In this document: piece after piece, positions 1-11,599 of the stretch | Layout: every line of letters begins with the position of its first letter | Numbering within the stretch: position 1 is the stretch's first letter | Source of the DNA: Brachionus rotundiformis | Lineage: Eukaryota > Rotifera > Eurotatoria > Ploima > Brachionidae | NCBI GenBank assembly: GCA_016802295.1 | Contig: JAESIW010000208.1 | Coordinates: forward strand, 606,515 to 670,514 | Length of the DNA: 64,000 bases | Reading direction: 5' to 3' | The notes under the pieces: generated by a model | The model's input: only the letters and a program-made list of their open reading frames with translations | What the model was told of the DNA's origin: nothing | Database searches by the model: none | Program-made: the position numbers and the translations under genes

Positions 1-746
1 TTAAATTTAAAGAAGAGCCATAGGATCCATTGGCCAGATATTTGCGCCAAGAAACATCATACAACAAAGCCTGGAGTGGAAAACCTCATTGATTCAAGAG
101 AGCCTTTGATTATTTACACAGAGAAAACCCTTTGGGCCATATTGAGGAACTATGGCCTGTCACAGAAGATATCTAACTTGATAAAACTCTTCTACGAGAA
201 ATTTTGGACAATCTAGAAGCTTTAAAGTGTGTACAAGAATCATGTATTCTCGGTCTAGCTCTGATTGTCATTAGGAAATCAACGGGGGTATGTATCTTTA
301 AGATTTATTAGACTCAGTAGATGATATTACCAAAGACCCAGCGAATAACACTAAACCAACGAAGTTAATGGAGCCAAAACTTAAGTCATGTGCATAAACA
401 CCAAATTAGATGGTTCACAAACTAAGTGTGTGTCATCTAATTCACATATTTGGCAAAGACCATTAGTGCAACTATGGGATCGACCAACTATAGTAGCTGT
501 ATGATAAAATCAAAATTGATGTACAGAAGTGGATGCTGGGGAATGGTTGAATTTGATAGAAAAAGCCTTGATAGCTGCCAGATTGGAAGTTTGAGGAGGA
601 TCCTAGGGATCCAAGAGTTTCAAAAAGGGCGACCAGCGCTTACATGGAAGTCAACAATCCCAAAAAAACTCACCTTAAATGTCTTTAAAGAGTTAAGATC
701 ACTCATTTTTGGTCAAATAATTTCTAAAATAATTCTAATAGCTTGA
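1..746 (+). mobile_element. Decayed LINE (non-LTR retrotransposon) fragment
   Basis: Around 110-215 one frame reads EKTLWAILRNYGLSQKISN, a reverse-transcriptase segment that closely parallels the one at 5840-5930. The region 300-420 resembles a degraded 'DD' box followed by a KTKVMCINTK-like segment. 560-700 reads GRPALTWKSTIPKKLT, the C-terminal tail of this LINE type. Stops and frame changes break it throughout, so it is a fossil. The window edge cuts its 5' side. Confidence 0.7.
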
Positions 747-3700
747 TGACTCGAAAAATTAGGAAATATTTTCTAATAAAAACACTTGGGCAATAATCTT
801 GATTTGAGGAAGGCTTGATTAAATTTTTTTTTAATATTGTATTAGCACATACAAAAAAAAACAGGAAATAGTTGATTATGTCATTAGCTTTGATCCCGAA
901 TGAATCAATTAAATTACTTTTGTTAATATACACAATTAAAAAAAGGTGTTTAAAAATATTTAACAAAAAAATTTACCAAATTTAATATTGAATTAATTTC
1001 AGATAAGTATTTAAAAATGTTGTCAAAATTTTAATTTTTGTACATTTATAAAACTATAAATTCCATTTTAACAATTAATTAATATAAATGTATTAAACAG
1101 TTCAATAAAAATCTTATTTTAAATTTCGCTAACCTTTAAACAAGAAGTACCCTTTAAAAAAAACTTAATTATTGATAGTTCCATAATTGACAATTAAAAA
1201 ACCCTTTTTGCTAATAGATTTTTCTGATTATAAAACTTGAGACAAACTATTATACAAACTAATAATAATAAAAGAAAAAATTTAAAGTACATTAATAAAC
1301 TAAAAATTATTGCTCAAAATATAATTAGGATCTAAAATCTTGTAAATCGCTAATAGGATCACTTTTGGATTATTTTAAAGACATTTTAATGGAATAATTT
1401 AATTTTTTTTTGTTTATTTTTTTAATCTTAAGAAGCTATTGTTTTATTGAGTAAAGTGAAAAGAATGACAAATTATCTTCTATAAATAAATAAATTATTC
1501 CCATTCAATTATTTTAGTTTTACAGCGAAAATTATTTTTTTATTAAGCCAGATTTGGTGCATAAGACTTGGTACTGGTAAGCACTGGGAATACTTTTAAC
1601 CGAAAAGCAGGCAAAAGAAAAAATCTGGTACAAGCTCGGAATGATTTGGTCCCGAAAATTAAATCCTGACCTGTTTGGCAATTTAACCCAGCAACTTAAA
1701 GACAAATAAAAGAGTTCAAGTCCACTTTAGTCGTATTCATTAAGCATAAGGCTCCAGTTTTCGGTCCTATCTTTGGTCTTTTAACCAAGTTAAAATTTTC
1801 CAGAGCCAGAGATTTTGATTTTGATAAATTTGCAATTGTCAAAAATCATCCTCTTAAAAATGGCATAATTTTTACCTAATAGCAAAGAAATTCACTTAAG
1901 AGAAGAAAAATGCTTACTCATGGAGCTATAATGGATTCACAGCTAAATTGTTACGAGACTATTTATAGCAAATGTAGGAATATGATAACTAATTAACAAA
2001 TGACAAAAATATATTAATGAACTTGCACGAATTACTTTATTAAATTTATTAAATTTGTTTGTCAACAATGATAATTTCTTGCATGTAATGTGATAAACTT
2101 GTTCGGTTTAGGATAAAAAATCATTAATAGTAAACATATGTGCTAATAAAAATATATTTTTTTTTAATTTAAATTTTATTAAATTAAATATCAATTAATT
2201 TCGTAAATATAGCCAACTCTTTTCTGCGAAAAGTTTTATCACCAAAATTAATTTAAAAAAAAGTTATGTTTTTATGCATAATTTTATCTAAAATTATTTT
2301 GATGTAAAAAATGTATTCTATTAGCGGCTAAAAATCAACTCTTTGGCCAAAATAGTGCTCTAAATTTTATTAAAAGCTTGATTAATTTTCAAATAAGATT
2401 TATCAATTTATATTGTTTATAGATAATATTGAATGATTATTCTTCTAATTTAGTTTGATTAGCAGAAGAATAAGAAGAAGAATATCTAATAAAAATACAT
2501 AATAAATTGTCTATTGTTTGATGATTTGAACATTATTTAAAGGCCCTTTAGATAAGATAAAAAATACTTCATTCAATCTTTTGTTGATACTACTTTCACT
2601 TAAATAAGAAATTTAAACAAACATATAATTGGCAAGAATGGAGTAAATTTAAATCTTTATAAATTAGGCCCTCGATTATATAAAGAATTATTTTTAAGAT
2701 AGGAATGTCTCATTTAAAGACCTTTTATCTAATTAAGACTTAACTTAAAAGCTCTCAATTAAAGTTAAGATGGAAGAAAATATGAACAAATCTGATAGAC
2801 AGACCCAAGGTACCATTTATCTAAAAAATTGCTTTTGCTTTTGATAGATTTATCATAAAATTCCCTTTTTATCATTTGTATAGCTTTAGTCTATGCCTTG
2901 TAAAAGAACAAATTTAATAATTTACAAGCCGAAGGTATTGCCACCAGAATAAAACAAAAAACTTTACTTAGCTCATTAAAGTTTTAAGTACAATTGATTG
3001 CTCTGGGTGCGGCAAATTTATGTTTATTACCACAGCCTGGAGGGTTTAGTCAAACATTTAACTTTGTAAGGATATAAATTAATGATAGATCTTATCATTA
3101 TGGATACCTCAAATGGCATTAGTATTAAAAACTTTACTTTATTGTATATATTATACGACATTTAATATTTCAAATAAAGATCCTGGAGCTGTTTTGATGA
3201 GTTAAAAAATAATTATAACATCCTGAAAGATAATTATCTCCTAATAATATCTTAAACCCTACCGTTAGACTTTAAACGTTTTAAAAATTTATTAATATGA
3301 ACAGATAATTAAAATTAAACAAAAACAAATAAATAAAAAATCTTAAAAATAAATAAACTTGATATGTAAAGATTTTATTAATAAATGACAGTGGAAATTT
3401 TACTCACAATTTAAAAAAATTAAATCGATATTCTAAATTTATTATTCAATTAAATTAGTTTAAATATTTAGATTAATATAAGGAATTCAATCGAGCGATT
3501 TGTTCTGAATATATAGCATAACCCTTTATTAATAAATTTTCTATTAATCAAATATTTAATTAGATCAAATTTCGACAGTGTGAAATATTTTTTCGAATTA
3601 AGCAATTTAAATTTCGGTACCTGGACCAAAAAATAAAAAATTACAAAGAAATCTTCCAAAATTAAATTCGATTACCTAATTTTTTATTATAAACTTATTT

Positions 3701-4135
3701 TTTTATATTCTAGCTTGACTTTTTATTAAATCAAGATTATTTATGCAACAAAAGATAGTTAATTCAAATCGATATTTTTTACCAAAGCGCAATCAAGCTT
3801 TTAGCATAGATAAGTGTTAAAAATTGCATAAATAATCAAAACGAATTCGAAAAAGAATAATTTTATTCTTTATTTATTTATTTAATTTTAATACAAAAAT
3901 AATTTTTTGTTTAATTGTGAATTATTAACTTATAAAAAAAATTTTGAAAAAAAATTAAATATTACAAAGTTTAAATAATAGATAAACACAATAAATTCAG
4001 AAAACTTATTATTTAAGAATAAATGTTCTCCATCAGTAAATTGATAATTCAGAATCAATTAACATTTTGAAAAAATATTGACAAATGGATTCGGAGAGAG
4101 ATTTTTTTAATTAGTCTATTAATGTAAAATAATTA
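747..4135. other. Gene-poor AT-rich intergenic DNA
   Basis: No supported gene is seen. Poly-A/T runs and short AT repeats dominate. The stretch 1540-1950 is richer in GC and looks like decayed coding sequence with many stops. No family could be named for it. Confidence 0.5.
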
Positions 4136-4340
4136 ACAATAAATTAATTCGGAGACATTCTTCAGTCATAGGTCCGTAGTATTTTAATGCTACTCCTAAT
4201 AGAATAGATTAATATAAATTTGGTAAAAAAATGTATCTAAATAAAATAAATATTAAAAGATAAAAAAAAATTAAAAAAAATAATTAAAATTGAACTATTT
4301 TTATTCAAAAAGAATAAATGAGTTTAAAAAGACAAAAAAT

Positions 4341-4562
4341 CTAGTAGATTGATGGGAAAGCTGATGCTGAGGCCCATGAAGCATCGGTTGAAATAGCTGG
4401 AGCAGCAGAGGCGAATGATGGCAAAGATGAGAATTGGATTGGAGTGCTGAATGAGGCTGAGTCGAATGAAATTGGAGCTTGGAATGAAGTTTGGGCAAAG
4501 TTGTTGTCCAAAGACAATGGAAGCGAAGCTGAAGCAGCGGCGAATTGCAAATCAAAAGACAT
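4341..4562 (-). CDS. 73-aa acidic Ser/Ala/Phe-rich protein, copy 1
   Basis: Intronless 73-codon frame starting MSFDLQFAAA and ending AFPSIY. It encodes the same protein as the copies at 6848, 11378, 15195 and 16676; the fullest description is under the 6848 copy. The start is set by ATG about 53 nt downstream of the TATA box, in the context caaaATGtc. Beyond the stop, this copy and copy 2 read ttttttgtc where copies 3-5 read ttttttatc. The two longer overlapping frames here (84 and 61 codons) are treated as shadows. No known family is recognised. Confidence 0.75.
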   Translation of the reverse strand: MSFDLQFAAASASLPLSLDNNFAQTSFQAPISFDSASFSTPIQFSSLPSFASAAPAISTDASWASASAFPSIY

Positions 4563-4612
4563 TTTGTTTTGTGTTTTTTTTTCTTCTTATTTTGTTATCT
4601 TTAACTAACCAG

Positions 4613-4635
4613 CCCTATTTATATACCCTTTTATA
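4613..4635 (-). promoter_or_regulatory. Double TATA box of copy 1
   Basis: On the minus strand TATAAAAGGG is followed directly by TATATAAATAGGG. The distal box lies ~53 nt before the ATG, which predicts a 5' UTR of only about 25 nt. Confidence 0.65.
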
Positions 4636-4869
4636 AATTCAAGGAATTTTACAAACAACTCAGCTTTGGAATGTTTTATTTTAAAATAAATGAAATGAAT
4701 GAATGTATAATTGTTTTGGCTGATTGATTATTGATTAGTTTTATTATTTTTGATTGAACTAAAAGTTATCAGATACCAAACTTTAGCTCAGAAAAAAGTT
4801 TTTTTTTTAGGCTTAGCAAAAAATTTCATTATTAAGTAATTTTATTTTGAGGAAACCCTTTCAATCCCA

Positions 4870-5280
4870 AGAGGTATACAGTGGGAGTTAACAACAAAGC
4901 TTGAAGATATAGACTTTGCAGATGATTTGGTGAACAACACTAGACCAACTACACTCGGAATAAATTAGGTCAAAACTAAAGTGATGTGCATAAACACCAA
5001 ATTGGAATGGATGTAATCGAAATAAAATACTGCGGTGAGTTTTCAGAATGTACTTAAAATGAAAAGAATACGAATACCAAACAGAGCCTTTCAATGGATA
5101 TCATAAGGGCGAAGAAAGATAGGAAGACCAGCAATAACATGGAGGTCGACAATCACGAAAGAGCTCACCGAAATGAGAATGAAATGGGGATAAGCAAGGA
5201 AGAAAACAAAAGATCGACTAGAGTGGAATTCAAAAGTGATCACCCTATGCTTCACAAAGAGTGAATAAAGAAAATGAAAT
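4870..5280 (+). mobile_element. LINE 3'-half remnant
   Basis: Position 4900 onward reads LEDIDFADDLV, the reverse-transcriptase catalytic 'FADD' box, followed by KTKVMCINTK. Further on are GRPAITWRSTITKELT and a terminal stretch (gtgatcaccctatgcttcacaa) shared with the LINE tail at 53120-53155. Internal stops and deletions make it inactive. Confidence 0.75.
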
Positions 5281-5539
5281 TCCGTTTTGAAATTTTAGAA
5301 CCTTTAAACTAATTTTTATTTGATTTTGAATAAAAATATTTTTTTGATTTAAGTATGTTTTTAATTATTTATTTTAGTTTTTGAATTTTTTTTTCGTAAA
5401 TATCAAACTATTCCTCAGAATTTACTATTGAAAAGCAAGTCAAATACCAACCACTTGCTTGTTTTGGACATTTAGGAATTGATTCAGCATGATCATAATT
5501 TATATTAGATTTTACTATATCTAGGACTTTCGACAAGAC

Positions 5540-6235
5540 TCAAGCTCTTCCATCACGTCAAGGTCTCAGCACAGAGAAGAAGAGGGATGGAGGGCCAGAT
5601 ACGATACAAGCTGAGATGATAAAAGCTGACGTAGCCATATCTGTCTTTGTATTGTTTGACCTATTTACTACTATCTTTGTCGAAGAGGTGATTCCAGAAG
5701 ATTGGTCGAAAGGACATATCGTTAGAATACCGAAAAAGGATATTCGCACTGCGTAACATCGTGGAACAGTGCATCGAATGGAACGCAACCCTTATTGTAA
5801 ACTTCATCGATTTTAGGAAGGCATTTGATAGTGTTCACAGAGAAACCCTGTGGGCCGCGCTAAGATCGTACGGCATTCCTCAGAAAATCGTAAATATTAT
5901 AAAGCTTTTTAATGATAATTTTGAGTGCAATGTGATTTAAGTAAGGTCCGAGCCAATCCGAAACATTATACGTAGAAGACGACTTAAGTGGCTTGGTCAT
6001 GTTCTTAGAATGTCAACAGACAGAATTCCTAGAGTTGCACTATTTTGGACACCTCAAGAAAAGAGAAATGCTGGAAGACCGAAGTTAACCTAAGGGAGAA
6101 CAGTTGAAAGAGATCTGAGAAGAGATGAAATTCACATGGGGACAAGCAGAAATTGTCGCTAAAGATAGGGTATAATGGAGGAGACGTGTAAACGCCTTAT
6201 GCTCCACTGGGAGTAGAAGATAGAAGAAGAAGATA
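5540..6235 (+). mobile_element. LINE reverse-transcriptase fossil with internal deletion
   Basis: Reading frames give GPDTIQAEMIKAD, EEVIPEDWSKGHIVRIPKKD, NFIDFRKAFDSVHRETLWAA and later RRRRLKWLGHVLRMSTDRIP. These are the palm, YxDF-type and C-terminal regions of an endonuclease-type LINE. The middle of the RT, including the FADD box, is missing between about 5940 and 5950, and several stops occur. The closest relatives in the window are at 1-746 and 4870-5280. Confidence 0.8.
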
Positions 6236-6784
6236 TTAGATTTATCAGTTGTTTTTTCGATGTTTATTTTGGAACATTTTTTTATGATTTTTGTCTAGTT
6301 GCACTTTATACCATTTAAAAATGTTACTTTTATTTCATGTTTTATTTTTTAAAATGAGTTTAAATTTAATATTAATTTATTCGAATTATTACTTTTTAAT
6401 ATAAAAAAGAAAAATATTTTGTATGGAGGTTGACATTGTGAATCTCCTTGACAGTCTCATAGATATCAGAATTTTTGAAATTTATTAAATTAATATCCTT
6501 TACTCGCGGAAAAAAAATATTAACTTTTTGTACTGGATAAAACAAATCATTAAATTTTCAAAATAAAATTAAAATAATAAAATAATTTTTTTGCTAAGCC
6601 TAAAAAAAAAACTTTTTTCTGAGCTAAAGTTTGGTATCTGATAACTTTTAGTTCAATCAAAAATAATAAAACTAATCAATAATCAATCAGCCAAAACAAT
6701 TATACATTCATTCATTTCATTTATTTTAAAATAAAACATTCCAAAGCTGAGTTGTTTGTAAAATTCCTTGAATTTATAAAAGGG

Positions 6785-6795
6785 TATATAAATAG
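6785..6795 (+). promoter_or_regulatory. TATA box of copy 2
   Basis: TATATAAATAG lies 53 nt before the ATG and directly follows a second TATAAAAGGG. The same arrangement and spacing occurs in all five copies. Confidence 0.65.
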
Positions 6796-6847
6796 GGCTG
6801 GTTAGTTAAAGATAACAAAATAAGAAGAAAAAAAAACACAAAACAAA

Positions 6848-7069
6848 ATGTCTTTTGATTTGCAATTCGCCGCTGCTTCAGCTTCGCTTCCATTGTCTTT
6901 GGACAACAACTTTGCCCAAACTTCATTCCAAGCTCCAATTTCATTCGACTCAGCCTCATTCAGCACTCCAATCCAATTCTCATCTTTGCCATCATTCGCC
7001 TCTGCTGCTCCAGCTATTTCAACCGATGCTTCATGGGCCTCAGCATCAGCTTTCCCATCAATCTACTAG
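6848..7069 (+). CDS. 73-aa acidic Ser/Ala/Phe-rich protein, copy 2 (reference copy)
   Basis: The predicted protein has 73 residues: 18 Ser, 15 Ala, 9 Phe and four Asp (4, 19, 34, 60). It has no Lys, Arg, His, Glu, Cys, Gly or Val, so it is strongly acidic. Phe recurs every 5-6 residues from 22 to 50 (22, 27, 33, 38, 44, 50). There is no signal peptide, membrane segment or known domain, and it is probably disordered or self-associating (inference). An AATAAA follows the stop by ~36 nt (7105-7110). Across five copies the CDS differs at one base only, in copy 4. That change is silent in this frame but alters both overlapping frames, which supports this frame as the coding one. Strong TATA promoters, lack of introns and copy number suggest high or inducible expression. 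An RNA gene or a mobile unit are alternatives. Confidence 0.75.
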   Translation: MSFDLQFAAASASLPLSLDNNFAQTSFQAPISFDSASFSTPIQFSSLPSFASAAPAISTDASWASASAFPSIY

Positions 7070-7104
7070 ATTTTTTGTCTTTTTAAACTCATTTATTCTT
7101 TTTG

Positions 7105-7110
7105 AATAAA
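7105..7110 (+). terminator. Poly(A) signal of copy 2
   Basis: AATAAA about 36 nt after the stop codon, within a tttgaataaaaatag context conserved in every copy. Confidence 0.55.
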
Positions 7111-7385
7111 AATAGTTCAATTTTAATTTACTTTTCTTAATTTAACATTTAGTTAATCATTAGATAATCATATCTTTTAAAAATTTTAGAATATATTTTA
7201 ATATTTATTTGTACATTTAAGCTCAGTGTAGTGTTTAATATTAGATAGTGTACCCTTTTTTTAAATTTTAAAATTTAATTTATAAATTTTTAATATATCT
7301 TTAATTTTAATGCTCTCCTGAATTTTTTTTTATGCGGATTTATTTATCATTTATTTGAGTTATATTCATTGACATTAAATTGTTG

Positions 7386-7972
7386 TAGGGTGGTTTTCTT
7401 ATTCGCATTAATTGTGTTAAGAAAAGATTGTATTACTTGAGTTGTTTTATTTATAAACTAGAATGACTCTATCACCAAAAAAAAATCATTTTTTTTCTTA
7501 AATACTATCTCCAATTCCTACAAGTTTATTTAATATTTGCCTAGTAATACCAGTCAATATATTATAACATATTTATCAAACAAGCAGAGTAATCCTTAAC
7601 AACTGATTTAACTAAGTAAATCAGCCCTATAACAAAATTTTTTTAAAAAAGTTTATTTTCAAAAAACTGTAGATCTTTAGCTTTTTAGACAACTTTGGTT
7701 TAGGACTTTTAGTTTTTTACTTAAGTAAATGATCTGAAATATTATTTCATCTCTAGAAAAATGAGGCCCCTAAAAACCGACTTTATTTTACCTCTAAAAT
7801 CTAAAAAACAAAATGAAAATAAATGAAAAAATTATTTTAATTTAACTATTAATTTTTATTTTAATAATGGTAATATTTTATTAAAAATTTTTGGCAAAAA
7901 GTGACCTAAATTGGTTTAAATGAGATAATTCTCTAATTATTATTTCTTAATTTATAAATTACAGTTCATCAA
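7386..7972. other. Intergenic, nothing recognised
   Basis: AT-rich DNA between repeat copy 2 and the 3' end of the GH19-vWA gene. No coding or repeat signal was recognised. Confidence 0.5.
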
Positions 7973-7973
7973 T

Positions 7974-9934
7974 TTATTTAAATAAAAAACTAAAGAAAAA
8001 AAGCAAATATAAAGATAATTTTGGACCCAAATTAAGTGATGAATTGTTTTGAATTGTTGGAAGTGTTTCGAGCTCTTTTATCTCAATTGAAAATTGGTTA
8101 TAATCCATCAAACCTTTGACACCAATAAACACTTGACTAAAGTTTGCTTTGGGATCAAGCTGCAATAGATTTTGGTCATTTTTCAACCCATTATTGGCAT
8201 TTTTTTCTCCACTGGCATCCAAATCAACCACTTCATAATCATTGGGGTTCTCATTGGTCAACGAAGAAAACAACTTAACATCTCCAAATAAAACATCAAC
8301 ATTTATATTTATGCCCAGTGTAGCATTTAAATTTTCAATGACATAGGTAAAATACTTGAACGAGTCTTTTTCTACTTCAATTGGTAGGGTATTATTTGGA
8401 ATCACTGCTGGTTCAAGACAAGACACTTGGTTCAATTCATCATAAATTAAAGCTACTTGGTTATAATCGGTGGCTCTGTAAAAGCGATTATTCGAAGATA
8501 TATTCTTTAATTCAATTAGGTTTAAATCTGATCCAACTCCGACACTAATAATGGAAATTTTTTGCATCTTTAAGCTTTGAGCAGGTGGAATAGGTGTCCT
8601 GCCTGTGTTGCTTTTACCATCGGTTAGCACTACGATTACTCTACTGACTCCTGTTGAAGAATCTCTCATTCCATTTGCGGGCGAATAGACACTAAAGCAC
8701 TTGTACAAGGCCTCTCCAGTAGATGTAGATCCACCTACGAATGTGATATTCGAAATGAGTGACAGTAGAGGTTTTTTGGAAGTTGTTGAATTCAGATAGG
8801 TTTCTATTGAAACTGAACTTGAATACTTGACCACAGCCACTTGGGATTTGTTGGGTCCAATTTCTAATTTGTCCACAAATTGACCAATAAAACTTTTTGC
8901 TTTCTCATAATCTAATCTGCCAATGCTTCCTGAAGAATCGAGCACAAATGTCAGATCCATGCTGTTGGAACAAGTTTCGTCACAGCATCTAATGTTTGCC
9001 GGGCCTTGGCACTGATTAGCCACAGTTTTGCCATTACAGCCGCAGTATTTTTTGCCAACTAAACCGACATTACAGATTGGTTTGCATAGACCTTGTCTGC
9101 CATTTATTGTACAGTTTTCGCCACTGCCTTTCATAAGTTCACCACATTCTAATTTCCTAATTGTATCTTCTAGAAAATCTACTCTTTTTTTGAAGCCATT
9201 CAGGCCACCATTGACCAAATTTGTGATTCTTGAAAAACCATAAAAAGTACCATCTGAAAATGTGTTGAGATTTTCGCCTGTTTTGTTCAGCCAATACCAT
9301 TTGGATATTTTGGAGGCTATCGAAGGAAAAGCTGCAAGTTCAGGATGTTTTTCTAATTCGATGCCAAGATCAAGTCCAGCTTGTTTGTAATTGGAACGAC
9401 CAGTTAATTTTATGAACCCTCTTCCTTTGTATTTGGCCCCTTTTTGGTAAAAAACTTTTACAAATTTCTAAGTCAAAAATTTTATTCACCATCTCCTGTT
9501 TCGTTATTTCCCATTTTTCCATTGTATTTGGCATTCAGTTCAGAATCGCTTCCCGATTCCTCAGTGTTTAGAAAAGCATCACTGTCTTGTACCAGCTGAG
9601 TTATATAGAAGGCTTTTTGGAAGCATGTTGGACGTGAAAATGGTCCAGCTAGCACTTTCGCAATATATTCGATTCTGCTATTTTTGACAGACAATACATT
9701 CTCTAAATCGGCTATGGACATTAATGCTGGATTCGCATATTCTGTTTTATTCTCTGGTATACAGCATTTCAATTGGCCCAAGCATTCATTGCTATTAATT
9801 AAAGCCCCGTGGCAAGAGTCTTGTAAGATGCACGCACCACTGAAGTATGGTTCATATTTGCTGCGACATAATTGAGCATTGCTTTTGCATGCCAAAAATA
9901 TTACCAAAAATATTCCACAGTTTTCAAGTAACAT
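7974..9934 (-). CDS. Secreted GH19 chitinase-like / von Willebrand A fusion protein
   Basis: Two exons, 9934-9490 and 9439-7974, with a 50-bp GT-AG intron at 9489-9440, encode 636 aa. The order is signal peptide (1-20), a Cys-rich module (23-58, ending LKCCIP), a GH19 lysozyme/chitinase fold (about 70-235), a second Cys-rich module (about 250-301, ending IRCC), and a vWA domain with MIDAS motif DSSGS at 316-320 and LTDGKSNTG later. The C-terminus is hydrophobic after NNSS, like a GPI signal. GH19 marks are YNGKMGN, GAKYKGRGFIKLTGRSNY (spanning the splice) and ITNLVNGGLNG. The usual HE(S/T) acid is QDS here (Asp117), while a Glu at +9 (126) remains, so catalysis may be altered. GH19 enzymes cleave chitin or peptidoglycan. 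A role in egg-shell or cuticle turnover, or in defence, is inference. AATAAA overlaps the stop codon. Confidence 0.9.
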
Positions 9935-11184
9935 TTCTATTTTCTATGATTTTTTTTATCATTCATATTTTTATACCTTTTAATTTTTTAATCAAATTGT
10001 CAAATATTAAAACATTATTGAAAACTTACCGAGCAACATTCAAGTTTAAAATTTACACTTTGGTTAAAATATTTACCAAATAAATTTATTTTATTTTTTA
10101 TTATTATTTTTATTTTTATTATTGAGGAAAATAGTTAAAAACCGTACTTTTTTATATAAGATTTTAATTTTGTTAAATTTTATAAAAAAATAAATATTGA
10201 ACAAATGTATTTCAGAAAAAAAGTTAATCAAAACGGTTTCTAATTAATTTAGTTTATTATTAACTCAAATTTAAAAAATGAACAAATATTTGAATTATAT
10301 CGTTTTCTTAATATAATTTTTTTCCAACCTTTACAGTCGCCAAATACAGACATAATTCGGGGATTAAAAGAATAATTTTAATTTTACTTTAATAAAAATA
10401 ATTAAAACATTTGTATCTATGAATAAATTCAATTTTATAATAATAGATTAGTAAGTTTCGAGAACATGAGCTTGCATCTTTTAAAAAAGACACTTGAAAA
10501 AAAGCTTTTATTAATAGACCTTCACAAAATGATCTATTTTTTTCATCCGATGCTGATTTTCTGATAAATTATTTATGCAACTTGACAATATTTGGTTAAA
10601 TTTTGGTTCTGATTGAATTTCAATTAATTTTAGATGTTTTTTGTGGACAAACTTTGGATAATGCCTCCAAAGATCATAAACAATGAATTTCACCAGAGCC
10701 AAGTTTTTGAGCATTCATCTAGATTTTGTGTTTTTATATAAAAACTATTCTTATTCAATTATACTTTTTTTATCAATTGGTTAACTCATGATTAGCTAAA
10801 TTAAAATTAAGTATACATATATGTATAGAAGCTTTTCAAAAAAGTGCACTTTCAAACTAAAATATTATGAAATTTTAACTATTGGTTCCTTTTAAATTTA
10901 AATTATATAAACATTATTGGAGCAATAAAATAAAATAATAAATTTATATTTAATTTTAAAAATTAAAAAAAATGATTATGGTCTTTTATTAAAAAATAAT
11001 TAAAAATAAATAATATTGTTGGCAAAACATTAAAAAAATTGTGTAACAAAATATTTGTTTTTGATTGAATCATTAGAATGTTCTAAAAGAATGCTTTTAT
11101 TTGCATCTTACTAAAATAACCAAATTTTAAATTTGGAACAATTCTCTATCTCAAATTGTTTAATAATTATTAAGAAGATCGAGC
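9935..11184. other. Intergenic, nothing recognised
   Basis: AT-rich spacer upstream of the GH19-vWA gene. A short open frame on the minus strand (10511-10714) has no recognisable features and was not called. Confidence 0.5.
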
Positions 11185-11314
11185 AATCAAAAATAATAAA
11201 ACTAATCAATAATCAATCAGCCAAAACAATTATACATTCATTCATTTCATTTATTTTATAATAAAACATTCCAAAGCTGAGTTGTTTGTAAAATTCCTTG
11301 AATTTATAAAAGGG

Positions 11315-11325
11315 TATATAAATAG
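11315..11325 (+). promoter_or_regulatory. TATA box of copy 3
   Basis: TATATAAATAG, 53 nt before the ATG. The ~190 bp retained upstream is the shortest conserved promoter block in the set, so it may mark the minimum kept by selection. Confidence 0.6.
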
Positions 11326-11377
11326 GGCTGGTTAGTTAAAGATAACAAAATAAGAAGAAAAAAAAACACAAAACAAA

Positions 11378-11599
11378 ATGTCTTTTGATTTGCAATTCGC
11401 CGCTGCTTCAGCTTCGCTTCCATTGTCTTTGGACAACAACTTTGCCCAAACTTCATTCCAAGCTCCAATTTCATTCGACTCAGCCTCATTCAGCACTCCA
11501 ATCCAATTCTCATCTTTGCCATCATTCGCCTCTGCTGCTCCAGCTATTTCAACCGATGCTTCATGGGCCTCAGCATCAGCTTTCCCATCAATCTACTAG
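11378..11599 (+). CDS. 73-aa acidic Ser/Ala/Phe-rich protein, copy 3
   Basis: The CDS is base-for-base identical to copy 2 as far as I can read it. It stands alone on the plus strand between the two head-to-head pairs. Its CDS is intact although the upstream flank is truncated. The stop is followed by ttttttatc and then AATAAA at about +36. The function is unknown. Confidence 0.75.
   Translation: MSFDLQFAAASASLPLSLDNNFAQTSFQAPISFDSASFSTPIQFSSLPSFASAAPAISTDASWASASAFPSIY

Larger units (their letters stand above)
4140..4835 (-). repeat. Repeat unit copy 1 carrying the 73-aa gene
   Basis: This is one of five copies of a unit with a ~270-bp upstream block, a 222-bp CDS and a variable 3' flank. 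The upstream end carries the shared boundary ttaggcttagcaaaaa near 4810-4825. The 3' flank is shortened relative to copy 3. Positions 4140-4215 still match the distal end of copy 3 (ggagtagcattaaaatac, with a gacct box). The copy is head to head with copy 2. Confidence 0.85.
6588..7385 (+). repeat. Repeat unit copy 2 carrying the 73-aa gene
   Basis: The upstream boundary is gctaagcctaaaaaaaa at 6594. The block is nearly identical to the inverse of copy 1 up to the CDS end. The 3' flank (7080-7382) matches copies 3 and 4, including a 'cagtgtag...taatattagatagtgtaccc' landmark around 7223-7257, but with many small differences. Confidence 0.85.

Noticed and set aside
4301..4555. 84-codon frame overlapping each 73-aa gene (Leu/His/Ser-rich)
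   Set aside because: It is open in all copies only because the DNA is nearly identical. The one CDS variant is missense here but silent in the 73-codon frame, and the frame runs into the poly(A) signal.
4451..4636. 61-codon frame on the opposite strand of each 73-aa gene
   Set aside because: It runs through the TATA boxes of the real gene and has no promoter or poly(A) signal of its own.
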